Source: CAWGGS01 sp046704745
GTDB taxonomy: Bacteria; Desulfobacterota; Desulfobulbia; Desulfobulbales; Desulfocapsaceae
Reading direction: 5' to 3'
Assembly (NCBI GenBank): GCA_046704745.1
Contig: JBJKRL010000058.1
Span: 51,049 to 115,048, forward strand
DNA: 64,000 nt
In this document: positions 8,012-16,994 of the stretch, in pieces
Layout: every line of letters starts with the position of its first letter
Position numbering within the stretch: position 1 is the stretch's first letter
Made by a program: the position numbers and the translations under genes
The notes under the pieces: model-generated
Databases searched by the model: none
What the model was told of the DNA's origin: nothing
What the model saw: the letters and a program-made list of their open reading frames with translations, nothing else

Positions 8012-9216
8012 TACTATTAATACAGCCCATCTCAAAGGAGAGCGGTAAGCTGAATTACCCGCCTTTCGGCCTGATGTCGGTCGCCGCCCGGCCCGTCAGC
8101 AAAGGGGAATCCGTCAAGATTCTTGACGAAAATATTTTGGGCCGCGAAAAAATTAAATCCGAGATACGAAGATCCCGGCTGTCAATAGTAGGTTTTACAA
8201 CTTTTACCGGGCCTATGCTTAAAGATGCCCTTGAGCTCTCCTGGTATGTCAAAAAGAAGACCGATGCCCTGGTGGTCTTGGGAGGAGTGCACGCATCGAC
8301 ACTTCCATATCAGACCCTTAAGAAAGATTGCGTGGATATTGTCGTCGTAGGCGAAGGGGACAATGTCTTTTATGAGGTAATAAAGAACAGGGATAACCTG
8401 GATAAGGTTAAGGGGATCATCTATAAAAATCACACAGGTGAGATTATTGAGAACGAACCAAGCGGCCTGATACCCGATCTCGCCGGCCTGCCTGCCACAC
8501 CCTGGCACCTTATCGAGGTTGAAAAGTATTATGTTCGATGGGCCGGTGTGGACCGGACCATACCTCTTATAACCTCAAGAGGTTGCCTCTATAATTGTAT
8601 TTTCTGTTACAATAAAGAATTCAATAGAAGGAGATGGCGCCACTTTAACCTGGAGAGGGTGTTTTCAGAGATTGATCTCTTAGTCGACAAACCCGATATT
8701 CAGGGAATAAGGCTTGACGCAAGCGATAATTTCGTCGGGACGGACAAAGTCCGAGCCATAAAGATAATGAGATACCTCAAGTCCAAAGGAATGAGATTCT
8801 CTTTTCAGACAAGGGTCCATGATCTGGATAAACCCTTTCTAGACAAGATGAAGGCCAATGGTTACGGCTATATCTTTTTCGGCTTGGAAAGCGGTTCACC
8901 AGGTATGCAAACCTATCTGAACAAACCATTTGATACGGAATCCGTTATAGAATTAGTTCATTATGCCAACAGAATAGGCCTGAGGTGCGGGGCTGGCTTT
9001 GTCTTTGATATTCCGGGTGAAACAGACACAGATTTTAAGATGACCAGAAATTTAATCAAGAGGCTGAATTGCCTAATACAAATCAACGCAATCCAGCCTT
9101 TTCCCGGCACGGAACTCTATGAAGATATTGAAAAATGGGATTCGTTCGCCGCTCCGGGCAATACATTGGAATGGCAAAGATTCACCTGGGGGAGGTGCAC
9201 GGCTTCTCAAACATAA
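8008..9216 (+). CDS. B12-binding radical SAM protein, frameshifted near the C terminus
   Basis: A BchE-like protein with an N-terminal cobalamin-binding fold (residues 1-130, including LGGVHASTLPYQT and VVVGEGDNVFYEV) and a radical SAM domain. The 4Fe-4S motif is CLYNCIFC (C193, C197, C200). Later motifs include GLESGSPGMQTYLNKPF and INAIQPFPGTELYE. Such enzymes carry out methylations or rearrangements, often on lipids, tetrapyrroles or peptides; the substrate here is unknown. The frame ends early after residue 402. The natural C-terminal tail continues in another frame to 9374, and one extra G in the G5 run at 9188-9192 would join them. It overlaps the upstream oxidoreductase by 4 bp. Confidence 0.8.
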   Translation: MILLIQPISKESGKLNYPPFGLMSVAARPVSKGESVKILDENILGREKIKSEIRRSRLSIVGFTTFTGPMLKDALELSWYVKKKTDALVVLGGVHASTLPYQTLKKDCVDIVVVGEGDNVFYEVIKNRDNLDKVKGIIYKNHTGEIIENEPSGLIPDLAGLPATPWHLIEVEKYYVRWAGVDRTIPLITSRGCLYNCIFCYNKEFNRRRWRHFNLERVFSEIDLLVDKPDIQGIRLDASDNFVGTDKVRAIKIMRYLKSKGMRFSFQTRVHDLDKPFLDKMKANGYGYIFFGLESGSPGMQTYLNKPFDTESVIELVHYANRIGLRCGAGFVFDIPGETDTDFKMTRNLIKRLNCLIQINAIQPFPGTELYEDIEKWDSFAAPGNTLEWQRFTWGRCTASQT

Positions 9217-9374
9217 GAAATGTTAAAAAATTTGGAAAATTCTGGCGTTTTAAGATCAATTATGTCGACAATCTCCTTCTGTGCCTGCGTCAAGCGGACT
9301 TTTTCATGATTCGAACAATGGCTGTCAACTTTCTCATGATGCTCCTTAAGCCCATTGCCAACAGGTTAAGATGA
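9193..9374 (+). pseudogene. out-of-frame C-terminal tail of the radical SAM protein
   Basis: After the G5 run the alternative frame reads EVHGFSNIRNVKKFGKFW and continues with hydrophobic segments to a TGA at 9374. This is a plausible C-terminal end for the B12/radical SAM gene. It lacks its own start signal. The break is probably a one-base deletion or a sequencing error. Confidence 0.6.
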
Positions 9375-9505
9375 CAACTACCAGGAAAAACAGCACCTGA
9401 TCCTTTTGGAATCTGCCGGGCACCGGCGCTCAGTTTGGTTTTCTAGGAATTGATGGGGATTAATGGTAATCATATTATGGAAGGAGAGGGCGTCAGAATT
9501 CCTTG

Positions 9506-9561
9506 TACCCACAAGGGGCATAAATACCCACAAGGGGCATAAATACCCACAAGGGGCATAA
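9506..9561. repeat. three tandem copies of a 19-bp repeat
   Basis: The unit TACCCACAAGGGGCATAAA occurs at 9506-9524 and 9525-9543, with a third copy from 9544 differing only at its last base. The first copy also forms a small hairpin with the preceding bases (CCTTGT ACCC ACAAGG). The array lies between a truncated operon and the GT1 gene. Origin unknown. Confidence 0.85.
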
Positions 9562-9593
9562 GCGGCCGGCCCGGCCGGCCGCTTTCTGGTTTT
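9562..9593 (+). terminator. GC-rich perfect palindrome with T-rich tail, terminator-like
   Basis: GCGGCCGGCC (9562-9571), one central base, then GGCCGGCCGC (9573-9582): a perfect 10-bp stem with a loop too small to be ideal. It is followed by TTTCTGGTTTT. It directly adjoins the 19-bp tandem repeats. It may terminate the radical SAM transcript, but the near-zero loop and extreme GC content also suit a cruciform or protein-binding site. Confidence 0.45.
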
Positions 9594-9744
9594 ACAAAAG
9601 GGAATAATTGCTGATACTCCACAGGTATGGTATATGCAAAACAACATGAAAGCAGGAGATTATTGAATATTTCCCTGAAACTTTGTAAGAGCATGCTGCC
9701 GTTTCCGTGGTCCTCTGAGTTTTTAAACCTATGTGAGCGTATAT

Positions 9745-11148
9745 ATGCCAGTTGTTATTTTTGCCCCTGAAACGAGATATCTCTCTGAAACAACCCGGAT
9801 GATCGATTGTGCCCTGGCCTTGCCTTCGGAATTTGAATCTATCTTTATGAGTTACGGCGGACAATATGAGCAGCTCATTAAGGATAAAGGGTTTGAGGTC
9901 TTTCGGCTTGAGCCGCAAATGACGGCAGCTCGCTCCAATAAAATGTTTCGTATCGAACACCTTGACACCCTGGGATATCTGGTGAACAAAATCGATCTGG
10001 AGATTCGTCTGGAATATGAACTGGAGCTTTTCAAGCGATTTTCTCCCTGCTGTGTAGTAACCGGATTTATTCACAGTACGGCAGTTTCTACCCAACTCTA
10101 CGGCATTCCACTTCTCTGGGTAACCCCGGCAACCCTTTCAAAACCGTATTTCGACGCCAGACTGGGCGTGTGGCCGGATGTCCTTGACTTTCCCATTATC
10201 AACTGGCTGCCTGATTTTTTTCTCAACTGGTGGACAAACCGTTCAACCACCTCCTCTGCTCTGCTTTTTAGGCCATTTAACCAGGTCTGTAAAAAAAGAG
10301 GGTTGAAACGGTTCAAAAGTCTCCCGCATATGCTGGCAACAGGCTATGCCCTGCTGTCGGATATTCCCGAGTTGGTCGGTGTGGATAAACTTCCCGAAAA
10401 TTATCGATATGTGGGCCCGTTCATTACCCGGCTCGACATTGAAATTCCTGAGGAAATACAAAACATGCCAAAAGATCTGCCCATCGTCTATTTCGCGATG
10501 GGAAGCAGTGGAAAGCCGAGAATTATTCAAGAGATCCTGGAAGGATTTGCCGGAAAACCTTACCGCGTAATTGCGCCGGTGAAGCACCTGCTTGAAGGAA
10601 AACGGGCAGGTAAGGATTTTTTTGGCCCGGAGGAAGAGGAGAAAGCAAAGAGTATCAGCCTTGCAGGGAGCCGTCCCGGGCAATTAAGCAGTCAGGGTAA
10701 AATGCAGAGTCCGAAACTCAAACCAAACCGTCACAAGACCCGACAACTCGTAGAAGAGCTCATGATCGAATACGGAATGGGATATACCGTCCCGGAAAAT
10801 GTAATTGTAACAGACTGGTTGCCGGCTCACAAAGTAAATCCTCTGGCGGATGTCTCAGTAATTCATGGTGGTCAAGGAACCGTATATAATGCACTAGCGT
10901 CCGGAACTCCGGTTGTCGGCGTCGGCATGCAACCGGAGCAGGAAGGCAATCTGGAGTGTCTTGTGCGGCATGGCATAGGAATACGCATCCGGAAAAAGAG
11001 AGTCACCGCGCAAAAGGTTTTGGCAGCCATTGATACCTTGCTTGCCGATCCCAAGGCAAAGCAAAAGGCCATGGAGTTCCAGAAACTGGTTGCAGCTGCC
11101 GACGGCCCGACGGGTGTTGCCAAATTTATTATGGAAAAATTTCTCTAA
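9745..11148 (+). CDS. GT1-family (UDP-glycosyltransferase/MGT-like) protein
   Basis: A 467-residue glycosyltransferase of the GT1 fold. The N-terminal half starts MPVVIFAPETRYLSETTRMI, and the C-terminal donor site reads DVSVIHGGQGTVYNALASGT with PVVGVGMQPEQEGN, typical of nucleotide-sugar binding in this family. Compared with relatives it has an insertion of roughly 70 residues between APVKHLLEG and VIVTDWLPAHKV that is low in complexity and rich in Lys, Gln and Ser. The ATG at 9745 has GTGAG 7 bases upstream; a GTG at 9733 would add four residues. Acceptor unknown; a lipid or secondary metabolite is typical. Confidence 0.8.
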   Translation: MPVVIFAPETRYLSETTRMIDCALALPSEFESIFMSYGGQYEQLIKDKGFEVFRLEPQMTAARSNKMFRIEHLDTLGYLVNKIDLEIRLEYELELFKRFSPCCVVTGFIHSTAVSTQLYGIPLLWVTPATLSKPYFDARLGVWPDVLDFPIINWLPDFFLNWWTNRSTTSSALLFRPFNQVCKKRGLKRFKSLPHMLATGYALLSDIPELVGVDKLPENYRYVGPFITRLDIEIPEEIQNMPKDLPIVYFAMGSSGKPRIIQEILEGFAGKPYRVIAPVKHLLEGKRAGKDFFGPEEEEKAKSISLAGSRPGQLSSQGKMQSPKLKPNRHKTRQLVEELMIEYGMGYTVPENVIVTDWLPAHKVNPLADVSVIHGGQGTVYNALASGTPVVGVGMQPEQEGNLECLVRHGIGIRIRKKRVTAQKVLAAIDTLLADPKAKQKAMEFQKLVAAADGPTGVAKFIMEKFL

Positions 11149-11290
11149 CCCGCATTTCTACATTGCCCGCCCTCGGAACAGACAATGGCAAAATCCTTTG
11201 AAAGGAGACCGGGTACCCTGCGGTTTTCTTCGCGGCGTCGACCAGGGGCGAAGGCCTGTAAGCAAATGGAATCCAGTTGTGCCGCAACTA

Positions 11291-12079
11291 TCAAAGATGA
11301 CTCGGCTCCTCTTGAGAACTATAGAGTATCTCGCCGGAATCTTTCACAATCCAGATGGTTCCATCGGGAGCAGCTGAAATGCCGACTGCACATCCTTTTA
11401 CTTTTTTCCATTTTCCATTGAGATAGTGAAAAATATCTCTTCCAAAAGAATTTCCTTTCTCCGAACAATAGGTGGTTCCCGCCGCCCATATTTCGGAATC
11501 TGAAACAGGAGCCATCCCTACAGCGGCCCCTGGAATTTTGCTCCACTTATCGTGATCATACCGAAAGATATCGTTATTTGTGTTGGTAACCCAAGGTGTT
11601 CCTTGGGGCGAGACGGATATTTCAGTTCCACAACCTTTGATCTTTTTCCAACTATCGGGTTCCTCAAAACGGTACACACTGTATCCGGTTTTGCAGGCAT
11701 CCGTGCCGGTGATAAAGACGCTGCCATCTGCTCCGGCTGCGATATCATAGGCCAGGCCCGACATCTTCTGCCATCGCTTGTTTGTATAGCGAAAAATTCG
11801 GCTTTGCTCATCAACGACCCAGACTGTTTCATGGGGCCCCACTGCAATAACCTCACCGCCTCCGGTCATTTCATCCCAGCCTTTTCCATTCCAACGATAA
11901 ATAGCGTAGCCGCCGGGTGCAGGTTTTGTACCAATGATATACACGGTACCTTCAGGACTGATGGCAATATCTCCTGCGGTTCCGGGAATTTTTTTCCAGG
12001 CAAAAGCGGAAGCGCATATAACAAGAGAAAACATAAAAACGCACACAAGGTAACAAAAGGGACGCATAGGAGGTCTCAT
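11291..12079 (-). CDS. exported tectonin-type beta-propeller protein (copy 1)
   Basis: A 262-residue protein with a signal peptide (residues 1-28, cleavage after ASAFA). The mature part is a series of repeats such as IPGTAGDIAISPEGTVYIIG and MSGLAYDIAAGADGSVFITG, the tectonin/TECPR pattern (about 35-40 residues, W..I.G.A.DI..G.DG) that folds as a beta-propeller. Tectonins bind glycans or lipopolysaccharide. Export suggests a periplasmic or surface lectin. It is closely related to the gene at 14724-15500, including part of the upstream DNA. An AGGGA ribosome-binding site precedes the ATG. Confidence 0.8.
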   Translation of the reverse strand: MRPPMRPFCYLVCVFMFSLVICASAFAWKKIPGTAGDIAISPEGTVYIIGTKPAPGGYAIYRWNGKGWDEMTGGGEVIAVGPHETVWVVDEQSRIFRYTNKRWQKMSGLAYDIAAGADGSVFITGTDACKTGYSVYRFEEPDSWKKIKGCGTEISVSPQGTPWVTNTNNDIFRYDHDKWSKIPGAAVGMAPVSDSEIWAAGTTYCSEKGNSFGRDIFHYLNGKWKKVKGCAVGISAAPDGTIWIVKDSGEILYSSQEEPSHL

Positions 12080-12196
12080 AACAATTCCCTGGATTAGAGG
12101 TTACTCTTTGTATTCGTGGTTGTAATCGCTATTGCATGCATGATTTTCTGACAAATACCAGCATACAGCTTTACACTAACTGTTAAATGATAGCAA

Positions 12197-14521
12197 TCAA
12201 TAGAGCTTCTTCGGACGATCCAACCATAAGAACAGCAAAGCTCCGCAATAAAGAAGGGCTGCAAAGATATTGAGCGCATTATAACCGAAGTACATGGCAT
12301 TATATTCAAGAAGTCCTCCGATCATGGCTCCTATCAGGTTTGCCCCCATCAGTTTTGAGAACTCTTTCGCCCCGGAGAGCAGCGAGGAGAAGGCCAGCCC
12401 GGCAAAGAACATGGGCAAGGTGATAATGATCGTTTTCGCATAAGGATCCAGCCCTTTATTGATAATCGTCATGTCCTTTGCGAAAAAGGCTGCCATAAGG
12501 CTGATGAGAACCAGAATGAGGCAGAACGTCACTGGGAGTTTCCCAAAAACTCGAATACAGTAATTAGCTAGAAAAACCATGACCAGAATAGCGGCAATCG
12601 TTATTCCGACGACATGCCAGGTATTCCCGAAGAATAAGGCCAACTCTGCAATTGCTTTGGTTTCTATGAGCATGAAACCGCAGCCGAGGCAGAAGAAAAC
12701 CATTTGCCTGACATTTGGTTTTTCAACTTTGCAGAGTTTCCCGATACCGAAACAGACAACAAGCACAATCAAAGCCAGCGGCAGGTAAGAGATGGGATAT
12801 ACTCTTTTTGGCATATAAAAAAAGGGCCAGTCATCGGTTGATAAATCGACTGGTGTTCGCAAATCGGCCAGGTTCTTGCTCACATCTACTACATGTTGGG
12901 CAGCAAGCTGTGTCGGACCCAGGAGGGGCGGCCCGTTTTTCCCGGCAACAAAAACGATAGCCTTGTCATATGCAGCGCGGAGGCATAAGGGTGGGATGCC
13001 GTCGAATGCCTCTTTGAGCATGAGATATATTTTTCGTCCCAAAGACGGGTCGAGAACGGTAAAAGCGATGGTCAACACACCGCCCTTTCTAAGACTTTTG
13101 CGGGCCTCCTTGAACGCTTGGACCGTGTAGACATAGGACTCCAGTCGCACATTGTTCACATGGCTTAAAAGTGTATGTGAATCGAGCAAGCCGAAAATGA
13201 TAAGGTCATAACGGTCGGGATGTGTTTTCAGAAAATGGCGGGCATCGTCAATAACCGGGGTTACAGCTTTATTCCGGTAGGGATCTTCAGGGTGAAAGAG
13301 TCTGCCGAAGTTGAGAATTGCCGGATCAATTTCAATGGCATCGATGTGGGCGGAACTTTTCCTGATTGCCGCGGCCACATCATTGCCGGTTCCGGCACCG
13401 ACGATGGCAATCTGTTTTGCCTCCGGTGCAAGAGAGTAAGGGAAATCGTAATAATTTCTTGCAGCTATGCTGACGCGTTCTGTTGGATTTTTAAGGCCTT
13501 CATCCGAGAGGTTCAGTATGCGCTGATGGTAGTGTCCGGCGGCGATTAAATCGAACTGTCCATGGCCGATGGAACGGAGTTCCAGCTGTTGGTATGGGGA
13601 AGTGATTGCCAAAGGGTGGGTGGATTGCGACCAGCCAAGGAAGACAATGCTGAAGAAAAACGTTGCACTGACGATAAGTACCGGGCGTTTGCCGGAGGCA
13701 ATAAAAGGAAAAAGAGCGGCAAAAACAATGGCAAACCAGATAACCGGAGGCATCCAAAAGGCGCTGAGGACAAACATACAGAGAATACCGACCAGGCTGC
13801 CGATGAGATTTACACTATATGCCTGGAGCGAATCTATGGTATCGAGGAAAAACCCGCAGGCCTGGCCCAATGGCAAAAAAGCCAGCGCAGTCAAGGCGAA
13901 ATTGACAAAGAGAAAAAGATATAAGGCTATAAACGGGAAGGGATTCAAGGTTGCATATAACCCCATGCTCAAGCGGGTCGTGATGGGTTCGACCCGCAGG
14001 ACCGCCAGCATCTCATGGTGGGCCATCCCTGCAAGCAACGACAGAAGAATAATCTGGATGCCGAGAAGAATCGGGGTCAGGATCAAAGGAATGTGTTTAT
14101 TGGATGCCAGGGCATAACCGGCACCAAGGCCTGCCAGGCAGCTGAACAAGGAAAAGTTTTTGTAAAACGAAATAACAGGAAAAAGACAGGAGTGATAGCG
14201 AATGATAGCGAGTTCAAGAAAAAGGCTGAGTGCGGCGCTTAATCCTATGAAAAAAACGGACTGCCTGTGGCTGTGTTCTTGAAAAAAAAGTGCTTGCTTG
14301 ACGCTGTTGTCGATAAAAATCGTTTGTAACCGGGAAAAGGATCTACGTAACAGCCAGGTACCGATCGATCCGCCGGCCAGGAATAAACCCGACACACTGA
14401 GCTCATAAGCTGTCGGTCGTATCCGACCGAGGTAGATTAAGCTGTTGATAACCGTAATTGCGGGCAGGAAAAGCGAAAGGATACAGACATAATACGCAAT
14501 CCGCACATATTGTGTAATCAT
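12197..14521 (-). CDS. polytopic membrane protein with spermidine-synthase-like domain
   Basis: A 774-residue protein in three parts. Residues 1-300 are about eight membrane helices. Residues about 320-560 form a spermidine synthase/methyltransferase-like domain, with nucleotide motif IAIVGAGTGNDVAAAI near 367-382, acidic strand end DAIEIDPAIL near 390, and VIDDARHFLKTHPDRYDLII. The C-terminal ~200 residues add about six more helices. Such membrane-fused aminopropyltransferase-like proteins are widespread and mostly unstudied. The domain could use SAM or decarboxylated SAM on the cytoplasmic face. It lies between two tectonin genes on the same strand; a functional link is possible but not shown. 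Confidence 0.8.
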   Translation of the reverse strand: MITQYVRIAYYVCILSLFLPAITVINSLIYLGRIRPTAYELSVSGLFLAGGSIGTWLLRRSFSRLQTIFIDNSVKQALFFQEHSHRQSVFFIGLSAALSLFLELAIIRYHSCLFPVISFYKNFSLFSCLAGLGAGYALASNKHIPLILTPILLGIQIILLSLLAGMAHHEMLAVLRVEPITTRLSMGLYATLNPFPFIALYLFLFVNFALTALAFLPLGQACGFFLDTIDSLQAYSVNLIGSLVGILCMFVLSAFWMPPVIWFAIVFAALFPFIASGKRPVLIVSATFFFSIVFLGWSQSTHPLAITSPYQQLELRSIGHGQFDLIAAGHYHQRILNLSDEGLKNPTERVSIAARNYYDFPYSLAPEAKQIAIVGAGTGNDVAAAIRKSSAHIDAIEIDPAILNFGRLFHPEDPYRNKAVTPVIDDARHFLKTHPDRYDLIIFGLLDSHTLLSHVNNVRLESYVYTVQAFKEARKSLRKGGVLTIAFTVLDPSLGRKIYLMLKEAFDGIPPLCLRAAYDKAIVFVAGKNGPPLLGPTQLAAQHVVDVSKNLADLRTPVDLSTDDWPFFYMPKRVYPISYLPLALIVLVVCFGIGKLCKVEKPNVRQMVFFCLGCGFMLIETKAIAELALFFGNTWHVVGITIAAILVMVFLANYCIRVFGKLPVTFCLILVLISLMAAFFAKDMTIINKGLDPYAKTIIITLPMFFAGLAFSSLLSGAKEFSKLMGANLIGAMIGGLLEYNAMYFGYNALNIFAALLYCGALLFLWLDRPKKLY

Positions 14522-14723
14522 CTGATTTTGAGATAAAATATGTAATTACAGCCGCATAAAACTCAGCGAACAAATTTCCCCGGTTCCAACCGGCTCTCCT
14601 GTCCGGATCTTTCACACACTGAGGCAACTGCATATTCGAGAAACCGGGCGAAAAGCATTTCAGCCAAAATCTGGTAATTTGTTCGTGTGTGTTGACCGGG
14701 TAACGACGGCGCTGCTGCTGGCA

Positions 14724-15500
14724 TCAACGATGTCGTCTGTATTTGGCAGAACTATTGAAAATCTCGCCTGAGTCGTTTACAACCCAGATTGTTCCATCGG
14801 GAGCAACGGCGATATCGTCTGCGCATCCAGGCATTTGAGTCCAATTTCCTTCGATATAGTGGTAAATCTTTTTCCCTCCCGAACAATAGGAGGCACCCGT
14901 TACCCAGATGTTGGAATCTGAGAGAGGAGCGATTTTTGTAGCTAATCCTTTAATTTGTGTCCATCTCCCACTATCATCATACCTGAAGATCTCACCACCT
15001 GAGTTGGAAACCCAAGGTTTACCGTGCGGTGATACAGCTATTTCGGTTCCACAACCGGTGAGTTTTGCCCAACCATTCGGTGCCACAAAACGATAAATAC
15101 TGTAGCCTGTACCACAGTATTCCTTGCCGGTAATATAGACGCTGCCGTCCGCCCCGGCTGCAATATCAGAGGCCTCACCGGACATCTTCTGCCATCCCCC
15201 GGAGATATAGCGGAAGATGTGGCCAGCATTATCAATGACCCAAACTGAGTTATGGGGGCCCGCAGCAATAGCCACACCTCCTCCCGTCATATGAGCCCAG
15301 CCCCTGCCTGTCCAACGATAGACAGCGTATCCCCCGTCAACACGATTTGTCCCGAGGGTAAACACGGTTCCTTCAGGACTGATAGCTATATCAGTTGCTG
15401 CTCCGGGAAGTTTGGTCCAGGCAAAAGCAGATGCACTTACAACAAGAGAAAACAGAAAAAGGCATGTGAGGCAGCAAAAGGTACGGGTGAAAGGTCTCAT
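14724..15500 (-). CDS. exported tectonin-type beta-propeller protein (copy 2)
   Basis: A 258-residue paralogue of the gene at 11291-12079. It has the same signal peptide style (MRPFTRTFCCLTCLFLFSLV, cleavage after ASAFA). Repeats include LPGAATDIAISPEGTVFTLG, MSGEASDIAAGADGSVYITG and MPGCADDIAVAPDGTIWVVN. The two copies share most repeats and a block of upstream sequence, so they arose by duplication of a module including the regulatory region. Likely a periplasmic or surface glycan-binding propeller. The start has the same local context as copy 1. Confidence 0.8.
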   Translation of the reverse strand: MRPFTRTFCCLTCLFLFSLVVSASAFAWTKLPGAATDIAISPEGTVFTLGTNRVDGGYAVYRWTGRGWAHMTGGGVAIAAGPHNSVWVIDNAGHIFRYISGGWQKMSGEASDIAAGADGSVYITGKEYCGTGYSIYRFVAPNGWAKLTGCGTEIAVSPHGKPWVSNSGGEIFRYDDSGRWTQIKGLATKIAPLSDSNIWVTGASYCSGGKKIYHYIEGNWTQMPGCADDIAVAPDGTIWVVNDSGEIFNSSAKYRRHR

Positions 15501-15630
15501 AACAATTCCAAGGAGTAAAGGTTACCAGCAGTTTTGTTTACTTTCAACAGTTCTTAAAATACCGACTGTCTGACAAAGGACAGCATACATTTTTACACCA
15601 ATTGGAAGGCGATGGCAATCAGAATAGCCT
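15501..15630 (-). promoter_or_regulatory. upstream region conserved between the two tectonin genes
   Basis: The start region of both tectonin genes shares AGGTCTCATAACAATTCC (18 identical bases, plus-strand sense). Further upstream both have TCTGACAAA, then CAGCATACA and TTTACAC at about the same spacing, here and at 12062-12195. Conservation of non-coding DNA suggests a shared promoter or leader. No unambiguous -35/-10 pair was found. Confidence 0.45.
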
Positions 15631-15716
15631 CCATTGGAAATTTTGATTGCCAAGGGAGCCTCGAACTATCTAAGATACTATAATTACACTATATCATTTA
15701 CGATTGTTTTACATTC

Positions 15717-16994
15717 TTGCACCAACAATGCGATATAGATACTTGTATGTATTACCTAACAACTCCCTTGAAAAACTTAATGATATCCTGCACAGTTTTC
15801 CACCTCGCCGGGATTTCCCGTCAGTTCAATACCATCACCATGGTTGTCAGTGACGGTCCTCATCCCATCAGCATTTGGACAGGCCCGGAGCAGCCAAACA
15901 GATTTGCCCAACAACAAACATTTCCATTAAGTGCTTCCTATTTCCTCACTCCTGTCGTGGTGGTCATGCGCTCGGATGCCGCCCCCATACACAATGTCTC
16001 CCAGCTGAATTTAATGAAATTGGCCGGTCTCATGTCCATTCCACCCAGGCTACGGGCACTGGGCATAACCACCGGCGTTCAAACAGTAAATCCTCCTAAC
16101 AGCTTGCGGGGAGTGGCATTTGGAAGATTCGATGCCTTTCTTGGTGAAAAGATGATCATTGCCGATGAGTTAAAGATAACCCGGGTACGTACTATTAAAA
16201 TCACTGCCAAGTTACCTGATCCTGCCGGATTCTGTATCGACGTATCCTCCCAGATGGCAGACTTTATCCCCATCTTCACCAAGGCGATCGCGGCTATTTC
16301 CAAGCAAAAAGAGGATGCCATACAACAGAGGTGGCTCGGCACAAAGGCCCAGTTCCATCCAACTTCCGCAAAAGGGGTCGCCGCTTCTCCTGAGGGAAAT
16401 ACGCCCTATCTACGGCAGAAAAAATCCGGCGGAAAAGAGGAATTGTCCCCGGTCCCCGATAAGACTGCCGCATTCACAGCACAGGAAAAAAAGGCAAGCG
16501 TACAACAAAAGAGCCCCGGACAACGACCTGGAGAAAGCAGTCCTCTGACTAAAAGGCTTTGGCCTGCGGAACTTGCGGGCGCGGTCCTGTTTGGGCTGGG
16601 AGGTCTGTGGCTTTTCTTTTTTAGAAAACGTCTGCAAGGTATAGGAAATGGCATAGCTGTTCTTGAGCCGCATCTACTCTGGGTCCACATCGACCAGGAT
16701 ATCATCATAACCGGGGTAACTGAGGCGCTCTGCAAGACGACCGGCTTTTCCGAAGAGGAATTGATGGGAAAATCCCTGCATGTTTTGGGCGCTTCGCCGG
16801 TAGGGGGCAAAACAAGACTGTCCAAACTTCTCGATACCGTGGCGCAAGGCCAGACATGGCAGGGAGAAGCGAAACTCAGCAGGAAAGACGGTACCGAAAT
16901 CTGGACAGATGTCATCATTTCTCCGTCACGACGAAAAAACGACACGGTCGGATATTCCATCATTTATCAAGGTAGGCTTATTTGGAAAATTTAA
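15717..16994 (+). pseudogene. remnant of a sensor protein: SBP_bac_3-like part, TM helix, PAS domain
   Basis: The frame encodes 425 residues. Residues ~35-230 match the C-terminal two thirds of a periplasmic solute-binding domain (SBP_bac_3-like; e.g. LTPVVVVMRSDAAPIHNVSQL and GVAFGRFDAFLGEK). Then come a low-complexity linker, one membrane helix (~284-302, WPAELAGAVLFGLGGLWLFF) and a PAS domain (~315-420). There is no signal peptide and the first ~80 residues of the binding domain are missing. The protein stops right after the PAS core with an unusual tail (QGRLIWKI), where relatives continue into a kinase or cyclase output. Both ends thus look deleted. Its end overlaps the convergent kinase gene by 17 bp. 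Confidence 0.6.

Noticed and set aside
9506..9561. CRISPR-like array
   Set aside because: The copies are directly adjacent with no spacers, only three units, and no cas genes are nearby.
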